NCBI GenBank assembly: GCA_035344155.1
Contig: DAORAL010000020.1
Location: forward strand, 36,485-100,484
Source of the DNA: UBA1845 sp002338715
GTDB lineage: Bacteria > Planctomycetota > Phycisphaerae > UBA1845
Length of the DNA stretch: 64,000 nt
Direction of reading: 5' to 3'
The notes beneath the pieces are model-generated. The model worked only from the letters and a program-made list of their open reading frames with translations. It had not been told where the DNA came from and did no database searches. Both the position numbers and the translations under genes were made by a program. Shown here piece after piece: positions 8,995 to 16,962 of this stretch (position 1 is its first letter; every line of letters starts with the position of its first letter).

Positions 8995-9301
8995 TACCCC
9001 GGAACGAATACGACCTTCAGCGCAAGAACGCTGCGGTCATGCACCCACTTTGACCGTCCGCAACTTTAACCGCCTGTAATTTTGATCGACTGCAATTTTG
9101 ATCGACTGCGGTTGGACTCATCCGCAACAGGGATGATCCGATCACAAAGCAGACAAACGGTCATGCGTGTTGTGCCAGAAACGCCACTGCCCCCGACCAA
9201 AAAACGGGCGTTTCCGCATCCTGATAAGTAATAACAAGCTTGGGTGCAATCCACCAACCGACCAGATTCCCAATCAGTGATTGGGTATCAATCACGCACC
9301 G
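8995..9301. other. Intergenic region with a 16-bp tandem repeat
   Basis: TGTAATTTTGATCGAC at 9075-9090 is followed directly by TGCAATTTTGATCGAC at 9091-9106, with a degenerate partial copy before it. The region otherwise shows no gene. It lies between two minus-strand genes and would contain the promoter of the 8446-8994 gene. Confidence 0.6.
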
Positions 9302-9793
9302 CTAGAGATCATCGTCATCAAACGGATCGATTGCGGTCTGATCAGCACTGGACGCCAACGCTTCCAGAGCGCTGATCGGATCAAGTTCGTCCTCGATCGC
9401 AGCCTCGCCGGGCAGCGGATCCAAATCCGCTTGGGCCGATCCGCCCGCGGAGTCGTGTCTCTTGAGCTTGGTCTTGACGGGTCTGAGTTCAGTGGGCTCG
9501 CCATCGATTTGAAGCGTGAAGACAACAGGACCGATCACGACATGATCACCGGCGCTTAGCGACGACTGCTTGACCCGCTTGTTGTTGACGTAGGTTCCGT
9601 TTGAACTGCCCAGGTCCTTTACGAAAACCTCTTCGTCTTTGATCTTGAATTCTGCATGACGGCGGGATACTTCCGTCACCGGGATGCGAATGTCGCAATC
9701 GTTCTTGCGCCCGACGCACGTGGTTTCCGGGTTCAATGGGAAGTCGCGCCGTTCGCCGTTGGAACGAAACATGACCAGTTTGGCGTCGATCAT
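9302..9793 (-). CDS. FHA domain protein
   Basis: The 163-residue product has a forkhead-associated domain over residues 1-100, a phosphothreonine-binding fold used in Ser/Thr kinase signalling. Key positions are visible: CVGRKNDCDIRI (the G-R before the ligand loop), VSRRHAEFKI (the S-R-x-H motif) and DLGSSNGTYVNNKRV (the SSNGT motif). The tail is Asp/Glu-rich, disordered and ends in DPFDDDDL. No kinase gene is adjacent. The FHA assignment is secure; the partner is unknown. Confidence 0.93.
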   Translation of the reverse strand: MIDAKLVMFRSNGERRDFPLNPETTCVGRKNDCDIRIPVTEVSRRHAEFKIKDEEVFVKDLGSSNGTYVNNKRVKQSSLSAGDHVVIGPVVFTLQIDGEPTELRPVKTKLKRHDSAGGSAQADLDPLPGEAAIEDELDPISALEALASSADQTAIDPFDDDDL

Positions 9794-10069
9794 GTGGGGT
9801 CCTCGATATTGTCCTGTTATCAGAGACGACCTACTGTTGGTTGCTCTGGGCGGTTACAAAGACCGGGCCGCCGCGACAAGTGGGCTCCAGCACGCCCAAA
9901 CAAATGACGCACTTCGTTGCGCCACTGACCCGCGAAACCAGACCGTTGAAACATCGGCTTCGGAAACCTAGCCCTCGACCCTGCAAATCGACTATAACCC
10001 ATTGCAGGGCAAGGTGCAATCGACTTCACAAGCCGCCGAATTTCGACGCCTCGGCCGCACGGACAACCG

Positions 10070-11299
10070 GTGATTCACAAGCTGATGAACAGAGCGATTT
10101 CAGAACAGAGTCTGGGCCTGTATCTGCATTGGCCTTTCTGCGAATCCAAGTGTGGATACTGCGACTTCTATTCAGTACCGCTGAAAGGTCGCGATGTGGC
10201 TCCACTACTAAGCGCCTTCGCCAAAGACCTTCGACTTAGGGTGGCTGAGTGCAACGCCCCCATCGACACGATTTTCTGGGGCGGTGGAACGCCGACAACG
10301 CTCGAACACGAAAATCTCGCCGTCGCCTTGGGCTGTATCCGCGATGCCGTCGAGGATCACCCCGTTTGCGAATTTACGATCGAAGCCAACCCAGCCACCG
10401 TCGACGATGCGAAAGCCCGCGTGCTCGTCGAACACAGCGTCACGCGTCTGTCACTTGGCGCTCAATCGTTTCATCAAAACGAACTCGACGCACTGGAGCG
10501 CCTGCACATTCCCAGCGATGTCCCTGAAGCCATTCGCATCATCCGCAGCGCCGGCATCACCAACTACAACATCGATCTGATCTTCGGCGTCGGCGGCCAA
10601 ACGTTGGATAGCTGGAAAGAATCGCTCGCCCGCGCTGTCGATCTCGATCCGCCCCACCTGGCCTGCTACGGACTCACCTACGAACATGGCACGTCGTTGA
10701 CCAAGCAACTCAAGCTCGGAACCATTCAGGCCTGCGACGAACAACTCGAAGCCGACATGTTCCTCGCTTGCAAAGACTTTCTCGAAAGCTGCGGTTACGA
10801 ACATTACGAATTGTCCAACTACGCCAAGCCCGGACACCAGTGCCTGCACAATCTGATTTACTGGAGAAACGGTTCATACCAAGCCGTCGGTCCCTCTGCC
10901 GCGGGATGCCTTCGCGATGTTCGCTTCAAGAATGTCTGCGACGTCAACGAATACATTCGATCGATCAATGAACACGGTCACGCGATCGCCGAACGCGAGA
11001 CAATCTCCAACACCGAACGCGCCCTCGAATGCCTGATGATGCGCATGCGACTGGTTGACGGGCTGGACCTGGTTGCGTTTCAAACTTGCACGGGCATCAA
11101 TCTGGCGGAGAATTGTCGCGAAGCCGTCGTGCGCCTGACCCAAGCCGGGCTGATCGAATGCGACCATGCCAAACTGTGCATGACGCGGCGCGGATTGCTG
11201 ATGGCCGACACCGTTATTCGCGAACTGGCGTCGGAATTGGACCCGCCGTCGGGCATGTCGCTCAACGTGATTACCAGCCGCCCCAGTGTCGATTCATGA
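10070..11299 (+). CDS. hemW: Radical SAM protein HemW (heme chaperone, coproporphyrinogen III oxidase-like)
   Basis: HemW is a radical SAM protein that binds heme and a 4Fe-4S cluster; it was long annotated as oxygen-independent coproporphyrinogen III oxidase. The cluster motif CESKCGYCDFYS lies near residue 25, followed by FWGGGTPTTL and the region FGVGGQTLDSW. The C-terminal HemW domain (ALECLMMRMRLVDGLDL) is present. The listed start is GTG at 10070 (409 residues); ATG at 10085 gives 404 residues and is equally plausible, with no strong ribosome binding site for either. The HemW form rather than HemN is inferred from its length and the CxxxCxxC-x-F pattern. Confidence 0.9.
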   Translation: MIHKLMNRAISEQSLGLYLHWPFCESKCGYCDFYSVPLKGRDVAPLLSAFAKDLRLRVAECNAPIDTIFWGGGTPTTLEHENLAVALGCIRDAVEDHPVCEFTIEANPATVDDAKARVLVEHSVTRLSLGAQSFHQNELDALERLHIPSDVPEAIRIIRSAGITNYNIDLIFGVGGQTLDSWKESLARAVDLDPPHLACYGLTYEHGTSLTKQLKLGTIQACDEQLEADMFLACKDFLESCGYEHYELSNYAKPGHQCLHNLIYWRNGSYQAVGPSAAGCLRDVRFKNVCDVNEYIRSINEHGHAIAERETISNTERALECLMMRMRLVDGLDLVAFQTCTGINLAENCREAVVRLTQAGLIECDHAKLCMTRRGLLMADTVIRELASELDPPSGMSLNVITSRPSVDS

Positions 11300-11362
11300 A
11301 CCTTGACCCTATTTGCGACGTAATTGTCATTGGAAGATGTGCAATCTAAAATGTCGACTTTA

Positions 11363-11390
11363 CGGGGTGATCGCCGTTTGGATCACCCCG
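11363..11390. promoter_or_regulatory. Perfect 10-bp stem-loop between hemW and nadA
   Basis: CGGGGTGATC, loop GCCGTTTG, GATCACCCCG forms a perfect 10-bp hairpin 64 bases after hemW and 97 bases before nadA. No T-run follows on either strand, so it is not a typical intrinsic terminator. A second smaller inverted repeat, GTATCA-TTCGT-TGATAC, lies at 11429-11445. They may act as hemW 3' end or as nadA control elements. Confidence 0.6.
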
Positions 11391-11486
11391 GCAACCCAAA
11401 GACTTACTCGGATTGATTCGTTGATCACGTATCATTCGTTGATACGGCGGCTTCAGTCGATTGCGAAACGGAGTTAAACGATCGTC

Positions 11487-12611
11487 ATGCTATTTCAGCC
11501 GCCCATCGCCCCGAGTTATTCCAAGCTGTCGCCCGAAGAAATCGCGGCGCAAATCCGCGAGCACAAGCGCAACTTCGGCGACCGACTCGTCATCCTCGGG
11601 CACCACTATCAGCAAGACGACGTCCTCGAATTCGCCGACTTCACCGGCGACAGCCTCAAGCTCTCGCAGATCGCAGCCCAGCAAAATGCGGCTGAATTCG
11701 TGGTGTTTTGCGGCGTGCACTTTATGGCCGAGTCGGCTGACATCCTCACCGACGACTCGGTGAAAGTGATTCTGCCCGACCTGTCGGCTGGCTGCTCCAT
11801 GGCAGACATGGCCGCCCTCGACCAACTCGAAGACGCTTGGGCGTTTCTCGCCGAATCAACCGACGCGAAAATCATCCCCATCACCTACGTCAACTCGGCG
11901 GCTAGCATCAAAGCGTTTTGCGGGATGCACGACGGCGCATGTTGCACGAGCAGCAATGCGGCGATGGTGCTCGAATGGGCGTTCAAACACGGCGAGAAGG
12001 TTATCTTCCTGCCCGATCAACACCTCGGGCGCAACACGGCTTACGCGATGGGCATCCCGCTCGACGACATGGTGGTCTACGATCCGAAAGAACCCGACGG
12101 CGGGTTGTCGGCGAAACAGGCCAGCGCCGCGAAGGTGATTTTGTGGAAGGGACATTGCAGCGTGCACCAATTGTTCAATGCCGCGCAGTGCGATGCCATC
12201 CGCGCCAACGAACCCGATCGCAAAATCCTCGTCCACCCCGAGTGCAGTTGGGAGGTCGTCCAGAAAGCCGACCTGGCTGGCAGCACCGAGTTCATCATCA
12301 ACACGATCGAGCAAGCGCCGAAAGGCAGCAAGTGGGCGATCGGCACCGAAGTGCATCTCGTCAACCGCCTGACCAACACGCACACCGACAAGGATGTGCG
12401 TTCGCTCGCGACGATCCAATGTTTGTGCACGACGATGTATCGCATCAGCCCGACGCAACTTCTGTGGAGCCTCGACGAACTGGCAGACGGCAGGGTCTCC
12501 AATCAGATCCGCGTGCACGCCGAGGTCAAGCGCTGGGCCAACGTCGCGCTCGAACGAATGCTCACCAACGTGTCATCCACCCCCAAGGCCATCTCGGGCC
12601 ATGTCGATTGA
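11487..12611 (+). CDS. nadA: Quinolinate synthase A
   Basis: NadA condenses iminoaspartate with dihydroxyacetone phosphate to quinolinate in NAD biosynthesis, using an oxygen-sensitive 4Fe-4S cluster. The 374 residues contain the family motifs GHHYQQDDVLEFADFTGDS near residue 39, CGVHFMAESADIL, the SSNAA of the middle domain, LPDQHLGRNTA, HPECSWEVVQKAD and a C-terminal CLCTTMYRI. The cluster cysteines are therefore all in place. No nadB or nadC is nearby, as expected for a scattered gene order. Confidence 0.97.
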   Translation: MLFQPPIAPSYSKLSPEEIAAQIREHKRNFGDRLVILGHHYQQDDVLEFADFTGDSLKLSQIAAQQNAAEFVVFCGVHFMAESADILTDDSVKVILPDLSAGCSMADMAALDQLEDAWAFLAESTDAKIIPITYVNSAASIKAFCGMHDGACCTSSNAAMVLEWAFKHGEKVIFLPDQHLGRNTAYAMGIPLDDMVVYDPKEPDGGLSAKQASAAKVILWKGHCSVHQLFNAAQCDAIRANEPDRKILVHPECSWEVVQKADLAGSTEFIINTIEQAPKGSKWAIGTEVHLVNRLTNTHTDKDVRSLATIQCLCTTMYRISPTQLLWSLDELADGRVSNQIRVHAEVKRWANVALERMLTNVSSTPKAISGHVD

Positions 12612-12698
12612 GTTGCGTAGATTAAGAACGCGCACGCCACCCATCATCGCCCCACACCGGGTGCGAGGGAAAACGCTCGCGACATTTCCATTGATGGC

Positions 12699-12704
12699 TA
12701 TAAT
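12699..12704 (+). promoter_or_regulatory. Candidate -10 hexamer of hpt, very close to the start codon
   Basis: TATAAT is followed by only six bases before the hpt ATG at 12711. If it is the true -10 element, transcription would begin at or next to the start codon, giving a leaderless mRNA. No good -35 is evident at 16-18 bases. Confidence 0.45.
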
Positions 12705-12710
12705 GCCGCG

Positions 12711-13250
12711 ATGGAAACCGACATTGATCGAATTCTGATTACCGACCGCGAACTGGCTCAGCGCGTCAAGGAACTGGCTTCCCAGATTGCTGCGTGCTAT
12801 CCCGACGAGGACACGGGGCTTATTCTCGTGCCCATTTTGTCGGGTTCGATCATTTTCCTGGCGGATCTGATTCGCCACATGCCGATAAAAATGAAGCTGG
12901 GGATGATGACCGTGTCCAGCTATTCCGGGGCGACCACCGAATCGCAAGGTCCAAAGCTGGAGATGGACCTCGAAGAAGACATCCACGATCAGCACGTGCT
13001 GGTGGTCGATGACATTCTTGATACGGGCAAGACGCTTCGCTTTGTTCGAAGCAATTTAAGCAAGCGAAACCCAAGATCGATTCGGACGGCTGTCCTGCTG
13101 CGTAAACCGGAAAAAGCGCCGCCCGACGTGACCGCCGACTTCGTCGGATTTGAAATTGCGGATGAATTTGTCGTAGGGTATGGCCTCGACTATGACGACC
13201 ACTATCGAAATTTCCCGCACATTGCCGTCCTCAAACCGGATTGCTATTGA
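12711..13250 (+). CDS. hpt: Hypoxanthine phosphoribosyltransferase
   Basis: This purine salvage enzyme converts hypoxanthine or guanine with PRPP to IMP or GMP. At 179 residues the length is typical. The PRPP-binding motif VLVVDDILDTGKTL stands at about 101-114, the flexible-loop SSYSGATT at about 68, and DFVGFEIADEFVVGYGLDYD near the C-terminus is the usual purine-contacting region. The gene has no Shine-Dalgarno but a TATAAT six bases upstream. Its last 71 bases overlap the start of the next gene. Confidence 0.97.
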   Translation: METDIDRILITDRELAQRVKELASQIAACYPDEDTGLILVPILSGSIIFLADLIRHMPIKMKLGMMTVSSYSGATTESQGPKLEMDLEEDIHDQHVLVVDDILDTGKTLRFVRSNLSKRNPRSIRTAVLLRKPEKAPPDVTADFVGFEIADEFVVGYGLDYDDHYRNFPHIAVLKPDCY

Positions 13251-13842
13251 GCAAGCGCCGACCCGGGTCGTCGCCGATGCGCGTCGATTCAGTGCAGCGG
13301 CTGTCAAGACGCCGGCAGTCTCTTCCGACGAACCGCTCTCGATCGCCGAGCAGATTATCGACGGCGGTGAAACGGTTTTGCTGGCGATCAAACCTTCGCT
13401 CTGGTTCGTCCTGTTTGATTCGGCGCGATGGATTTTCCTGGGCGGCACGCTGCTTTTGATTTCGATCTTTTCCTCGTTTCAGGTTGCCGGTATCTCGCGG
13501 CAGACGATCGGGCAGATCGGCGCGGCGATCATCATCATTCGAACGGGCATGGCCTTCTTGCGGTGGGTGTCACGGTTTTACATCTTGACCAATCGCCGGG
13601 TCATGCGCGTGCGGGGCGTGTTCAAAGTCGACATCCTCTCATGTCCGCTGCTATCGATCCGACGTACCGAGATCACCATCGGCCCGCATGAAAGAATGAC
13701 ACGGCTTGGCACTATCCTCTTCGCTTCCGACGAAGTGCCCTGCGACGACTTCCACTGGTTCCAGATCAACAAAGTCGAGGAAGTCCACGAACGCATCCGC
13801 CGGGCCATCAACCGCGCTTCCGACGAACAGCCACATATCTGA
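13180..13842 (+). CDS. Membrane protein with bacterial PH domain (YdbS/bPH2 type)
   Basis: The 220-residue protein has two membrane segments at about 75-95 and 101-122 (WIFLGGTLLLISIFSSF; IGQIGAAIIIIRTGMAF) followed by a bPH2 domain. The domain begins WVSRFYILTNRRVMRVRGVF, the YxxTNxRVxxxxG signature, and continues with LSIRRTEITIG and LGTILFASDE. Function is unknown for most members. The first ATG, at 13180, overlaps hpt by 71 bases; an alternative ATG at 13192 reduces this slightly. Tight overlap suggests co-transcription with hpt. Confidence 0.85.
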   Translation: MASTMTTTIEISRTLPSSNRIAIEQAPTRVVADARRFSAAAVKTPAVSSDEPLSIAEQIIDGGETVLLAIKPSLWFVLFDSARWIFLGGTLLLISIFSSFQVAGISRQTIGQIGAAIIIIRTGMAFLRWVSRFYILTNRRVMRVRGVFKVDILSCPLLSIRRTEITIGPHERMTRLGTILFASDEVPCDDFHWFQINKVEEVHERIRRAINRASDEQPHI

Positions 13843-13856
13843 GATATATGCGTCGC

Positions 13857-13920
13857 GTAGGGTGGGCCGTGCCCACCAGTCGTTTCGTGCGCGAAAAGCG
13901 GTGGGCACGGCCCACCCTAC
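13857..13920. repeat. Palindromic dispersed repeat, copy A (GGGC type)
   Basis: Left arm 13857-13877 reads GTAG then GGTGGGC-CGT-GCCCACC; right arm 13900-13920 is its exact reverse complement. Each arm folds alone (GGTGGGC with GCCCACC), and the two arms also pair with each other. The 22-base centre is not conserved between copies. It lies just after the bPH2 gene. Confidence 0.9.
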
Positions 13921-14013
13921 AAGAAGCGTCCCCATCCACCGCACATTCATCCGGCATATTGCAAATAACCGCTTGCTTGGTAGGTTACCGACTTCATTTT
14001 TCGGGAGGCGAAC

Positions 14014-14994
14014 ATGCGCGTATTATCCGGCGTCCAATCCAGCGGTAAGCTCCATCTGGGCAATTATCTCGGGGCACTCAAACAGCACCTCGAGTTGCAG
14101 GAAGACAACGAGTGCTTCTACTTCATCGCCAATTACCACGCGATGACCACCGTGCACGATGCCGATCTCGCCCGCCAACTCGCCCGCGACGTCGCGCTCG
14201 ACTACCTCGCGCTCGGCCTCGATCCAACGAAAGCGGCTCTCTACCGCCAGACCGACCTGCCCGAAGTCTGCGAGCTGCAATGGATATTGAGCTGCGTCAC
14301 TGGCAAGGGTCTGCTCGAGCGGGCCGTCAGCTACAAGGACAAACTCGCCAAGGGTCTGCAATCGTCGATGGGATTGTTTTGCTATCCGGTGTTGCAAGCC
14401 GCAGACATTTTGATCGTCGAGTCGGACATTGTGCCGGTCGGTAAGGATCAGGTGCAGCACATCGAGATGACTGCGGACATGGCCGGTTACTTCAACGGCG
14501 CATTCGGCAATGGCGAAGAGATTCTTAAAGCCCCCGAAGCTCGCCTCAACAAGGCGTTCACCGTACCCGGTATCGACGGCCAAAAGATGTCCAAAAGCTA
14601 TGGCAACGGCATCGAACTGTTCGACACGCCAAAGAACAGCAAGAAGCGCATCATGAGCATCCTCACCGACAGCACGCCGGTCGAAGACCCCAAGGACCCG
14701 ACGAAATGCAACGTCTTCGCGATCCTCAGCCTTATGGTGGATGACAAAGAACTCGCCGAATGGGAGAATCGCTATCGCGCCGGTGGCATGGGATATGGCG
14801 ACGTCAAGAAGAGACTGGCTGAACGCTTCGAAGAAACCTTCGGCCCCGCTCGCGAAAGACGAGCCGAACTCGAAAAGGACGAAGCCTACGTCGAAGGCGT
14901 CCTCGTCGAAGGCGCTAAGAAAGCAAGAGCCATCGCCGAACCACTGATGGCCAAGATCCGCGAGGCCTGCGGCTTGCAAACTGCGAAAAAATAG
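14014..14994 (+). CDS. trpS: Tryptophanyl-tRNA synthetase
   Basis: This class I enzyme charges tRNA-Trp. It has 326 residues, the usual bacterial length. The HIGH-like motif is in SGKLHLGNYLGAL at about residue 10, the KMSKS loop is GQKMSKSYGN at about residue 193, and PVGKDQVQHIEMTADMA is the conserved substrate region. GGGAGG stands about 10 bases before the ATG. It is transcribed alone, preceded by the palindromic repeat A and followed by about 300 bases without a confident gene. Confidence 0.98.
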   Translation: MRVLSGVQSSGKLHLGNYLGALKQHLELQEDNECFYFIANYHAMTTVHDADLARQLARDVALDYLALGLDPTKAALYRQTDLPEVCELQWILSCVTGKGLLERAVSYKDKLAKGLQSSMGLFCYPVLQAADILIVESDIVPVGKDQVQHIEMTADMAGYFNGAFGNGEEILKAPEARLNKAFTVPGIDGQKMSKSYGNGIELFDTPKNSKKRIMSILTDSTPVEDPKDPTKCNVFAILSLMVDDKELAEWENRYRAGGMGYGDVKKRLAERFEETFGPARERRAELEKDEAYVEGVLVEGAKKARAIAEPLMAKIREACGLQTAKK

Positions 14995-15289
14995 CGACTT
15001 TGTCGCGTCGTGTTTGAAGTTTGCCGCTTTCGCGCTGCACGGGTTCCATTTCCGAAACGGATGCGATCTTGAAAATTATTGACTTGGCCCTCACAGCTCT
15101 TTCAGGGAACGATTGATGGACGATCTGGATTTGGCGCACGAGTCGCTACTGTTTTCGATTGAGCCGGCAAACCGATTCAAATAGAATGCTTTAGTTAGGT
15201 TTGATATCCTGGAATTCCTGGCTCTGGCCCTTGGGAATTCCTTTCCAACCTTTCGCGAGAAATGCTCCGCGGGCTTGGCGGGCGAAAGA

Positions 15290-15541
15290 ATGCCTCAAAT
15301 CACCGATCAAGAAAAGCTACTTGGAGAATACGAACTGATTTGGGTTTCTAATGGCCCATCGAATGGCATGTGGAGTGGCCAGTATTTAAGATGCCCAACT
15401 TGCGGCTACTATGTTTTGAAAGGCAATGGCTACGATGCCTGCACATGCGGGAATATCGTTATTGACTCAGATATGCTTAGGGTGATTGTATCGCATACAT
15501 CGCAGTCGGAGATAGAAGTATTCAACGCCCGCAAGAAATGA
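15290..15541 (+). CDS. Small protein with CxxCGY...CxCG zinc-ribbon-like motif
   Basis: This is an 83-residue soluble protein of unknown function. Residues 35-55 read CPTCGYYVLKGNGYDACTCG, two Cys pairs with the same overall order (C-x-x-C-G-Y ... G-N ... C-x-C-G) as the ribbons of the ZR family later in the window, though the second pair is CxC. The ATG at 15290 is preferred over an upstream TTG at 15275. It could bind zinc. Whether it is truly related to the ZR ribbons or only similar by chance is open. Confidence 0.55.
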   Translation: MPQITDQEKLLGEYELIWVSNGPSNGMWSGQYLRCPTCGYYVLKGNGYDACTCGNIVIDSDMLRVIVSHTSQSEIEVFNARKK

Positions 15542-15596
15542 ATGCTGTGCGGGCTGTCGAACGGATTTCAAATCTCTCGGCACGAAGGGGCAAGCC

Positions 15597-16130
15597 ATGC
15601 TCGATCCACGTTCGCCCGATTTCAAACCGGTCATCGAAACGGCTGACGACGTCACGGCAAACGCCAAGGAATGGACGCCGCAGCGCGGACTCATCAACGG
15701 CATGATCGCATGCCTCATCGCAGCCGCAATCATGACTGCAGCCTGGACCGCGCTGACCTGCAAAGCTCCGTTGGCGCTGATTTTTCACATCTGCGAAGAC
15801 GCCAAAGCCACGCTGCTCCTCGGCGCGCTGGGGGCCATCATCGGATTCGTGATGACGTGGATTCTGTTTACTTGCATGCACAAAGTTTCGCGCATGATAA
15901 GCCGCCAGGGCACGATCGGCGTGGTGATCGTCGCAGTCGCGAGCATCGTCGCCCGTCAGATCGCCATTGCATCGCTCGGCGTCACCGTCGACGGTCTCGA
16001 AGTATCCGGCTGGGAGTGGCTCGAACTGCGAAGAATCGTCATCTCCAACGTGGGCATGTGGCTGGGTATCGCTGCCGGGGTGTACCTGTTCCACGAAGGC
16101 GACTCGTTCGTTGAAATGTTTTACAGCTAG
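15597..16130 (+). CDS. Hypothetical multi-pass membrane protein
   Basis: This is an unrecognised 177-residue protein with about four hydrophobic segments, around residues 35-55 (MIACLIAAAIMTAAWTAL), 70-95 (LLLGALGAIIGFVMTWILF), 108-128 (IGVVIVAVASIVARQIAIA) and 150-168. AAGGGG lies about 10 bases before the ATG. Its TAG stop and the stop of the convergent gene share the palindrome CTAG at 16127-16130. Confidence 0.65.
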   Translation: MLDPRSPDFKPVIETADDVTANAKEWTPQRGLINGMIACLIAAAIMTAAWTALTCKAPLALIFHICEDAKATLLLGALGAIIGFVMTWILFTCMHKVSRMISRQGTIGVVIVAVASIVARQIAIASLGVTVDGLEVSGWEWLELRRIVISNVGMWLGIAAGVYLFHEGDSFVEMFYS

Positions 16131-16672
16131 GCACCGCCGTCAACGGGCGCCAGCGTCATCGTTTGATTCACTTCCTTACCGCGCATCGTACCAATGACTT
16201 GAATCACCAGTTCGTCTGGCTTGGTGCGTTCATAGATGATCGTGTTGGGAAAATCGTGCTCCGGGTTGGCGAAGACGACGCGCTTCTTGGCTTCGTCGAA
16301 TTCGGAGAGCTTAAACGTCGTGCTGCTCTTCTTGCCGAATGGGTATGGCGTCAAAACGACTTCGCCCTCGATCGTCATGAAGTGCTCGAACTCGATCATC
16401 ACCACGCGATCGCCGCGAAACTCCTTGCTGGAACTTAGAATCATTCCCCCTTCCGGCGTCGTGTATGCCGACTCCCATCGCCCACCGGGAAACGTCCCGA
16501 TCCAGTTTCCCGCAAGGAAGCCCAACTGCTCGATCGCAACCTTGGGGGCTGTCGCCACCGCGTTGGTGGTTGCGTCGGTATTGTCTTTCGCCTCGTCAGC
16601 CGACAACCGGTTCAAACACGCCGTTAGCAACACTGCAAAGGCGAATGCGGCGGTCATTTTTGCTTTGTTCAT
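16127..16672 (-). CDS. Putative lipoprotein with DUF6265-like beta domain
   Basis: From the start at 16672 the product has 181 residues: a signal peptide with the lipobox LLTAC, a short acidic linker, and a beta-rich domain from about residue 50 (LGFLAGNWIGTFPGGRWESAYTTP ... in part). FLAGxW...G....E.w..p.gG.m.g is the pattern of DUF6265/lipocalin-like proteins, as are VFANPEHDFPNTIIYER and the closing MTLAPV. Two upstream in-frame ATGs (16693, 16702) would lengthen the signal peptide. Function unknown; probably periplasmic. Confidence 0.75.
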   Translation of the reverse strand: MNKAKMTAAFAFAVLLTACLNRLSADEAKDNTDATTNAVATAPKVAIEQLGFLAGNWIGTFPGGRWESAYTTPEGGMILSSSKEFRGDRVVMIEFEHFMTIEGEVVLTPYPFGKKSSTTFKLSEFDEAKKRVVFANPEHDFPNTIIYERTKPDELVIQVIGTMRGKEVNQTMTLAPVDGGA

Positions 16673-16962
16673 GTGGAGCCCTTTTTTGTTCATGCGATTC
16701 ATTGTGGTCACCGGCTTCCGTGCGTCGATTCTAACCATACGCCCGTCGTCGATCACACGATGGCCCTCCTGCCCCCCGCCGCCATCGTCGCTGGCGACAC
16801 TCAAGGGGCTGAAAATGCCCAAAGTCAGCCGCGATCGGCCTCAAGACGCCCCCGTTTCCTTCCGATAAAAAACGGGTTGGCGCACACTTTTTTCCGTCAT
16901 TCGCCCCGTCGCGAAGGGCGGCTCGACGCATTCGGATTGTACAGTTTATCCGGAGAGGTTGG

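Noticed and set aside
11856..12518. A 220-codon minus-strand frame
   Set aside because: Antisense to nadA, which is certain; no domain.
14023..14979. A 318-codon minus-strand open frame
   Set aside because: It is a shadow of trpS with codon phase mirrored and no recognisable motif.
14995..15010. Small hairpin GCGAC-TTT-GTCGC after trpS
   Set aside because: Only 5 bp and no T-run; not enough for a terminator.
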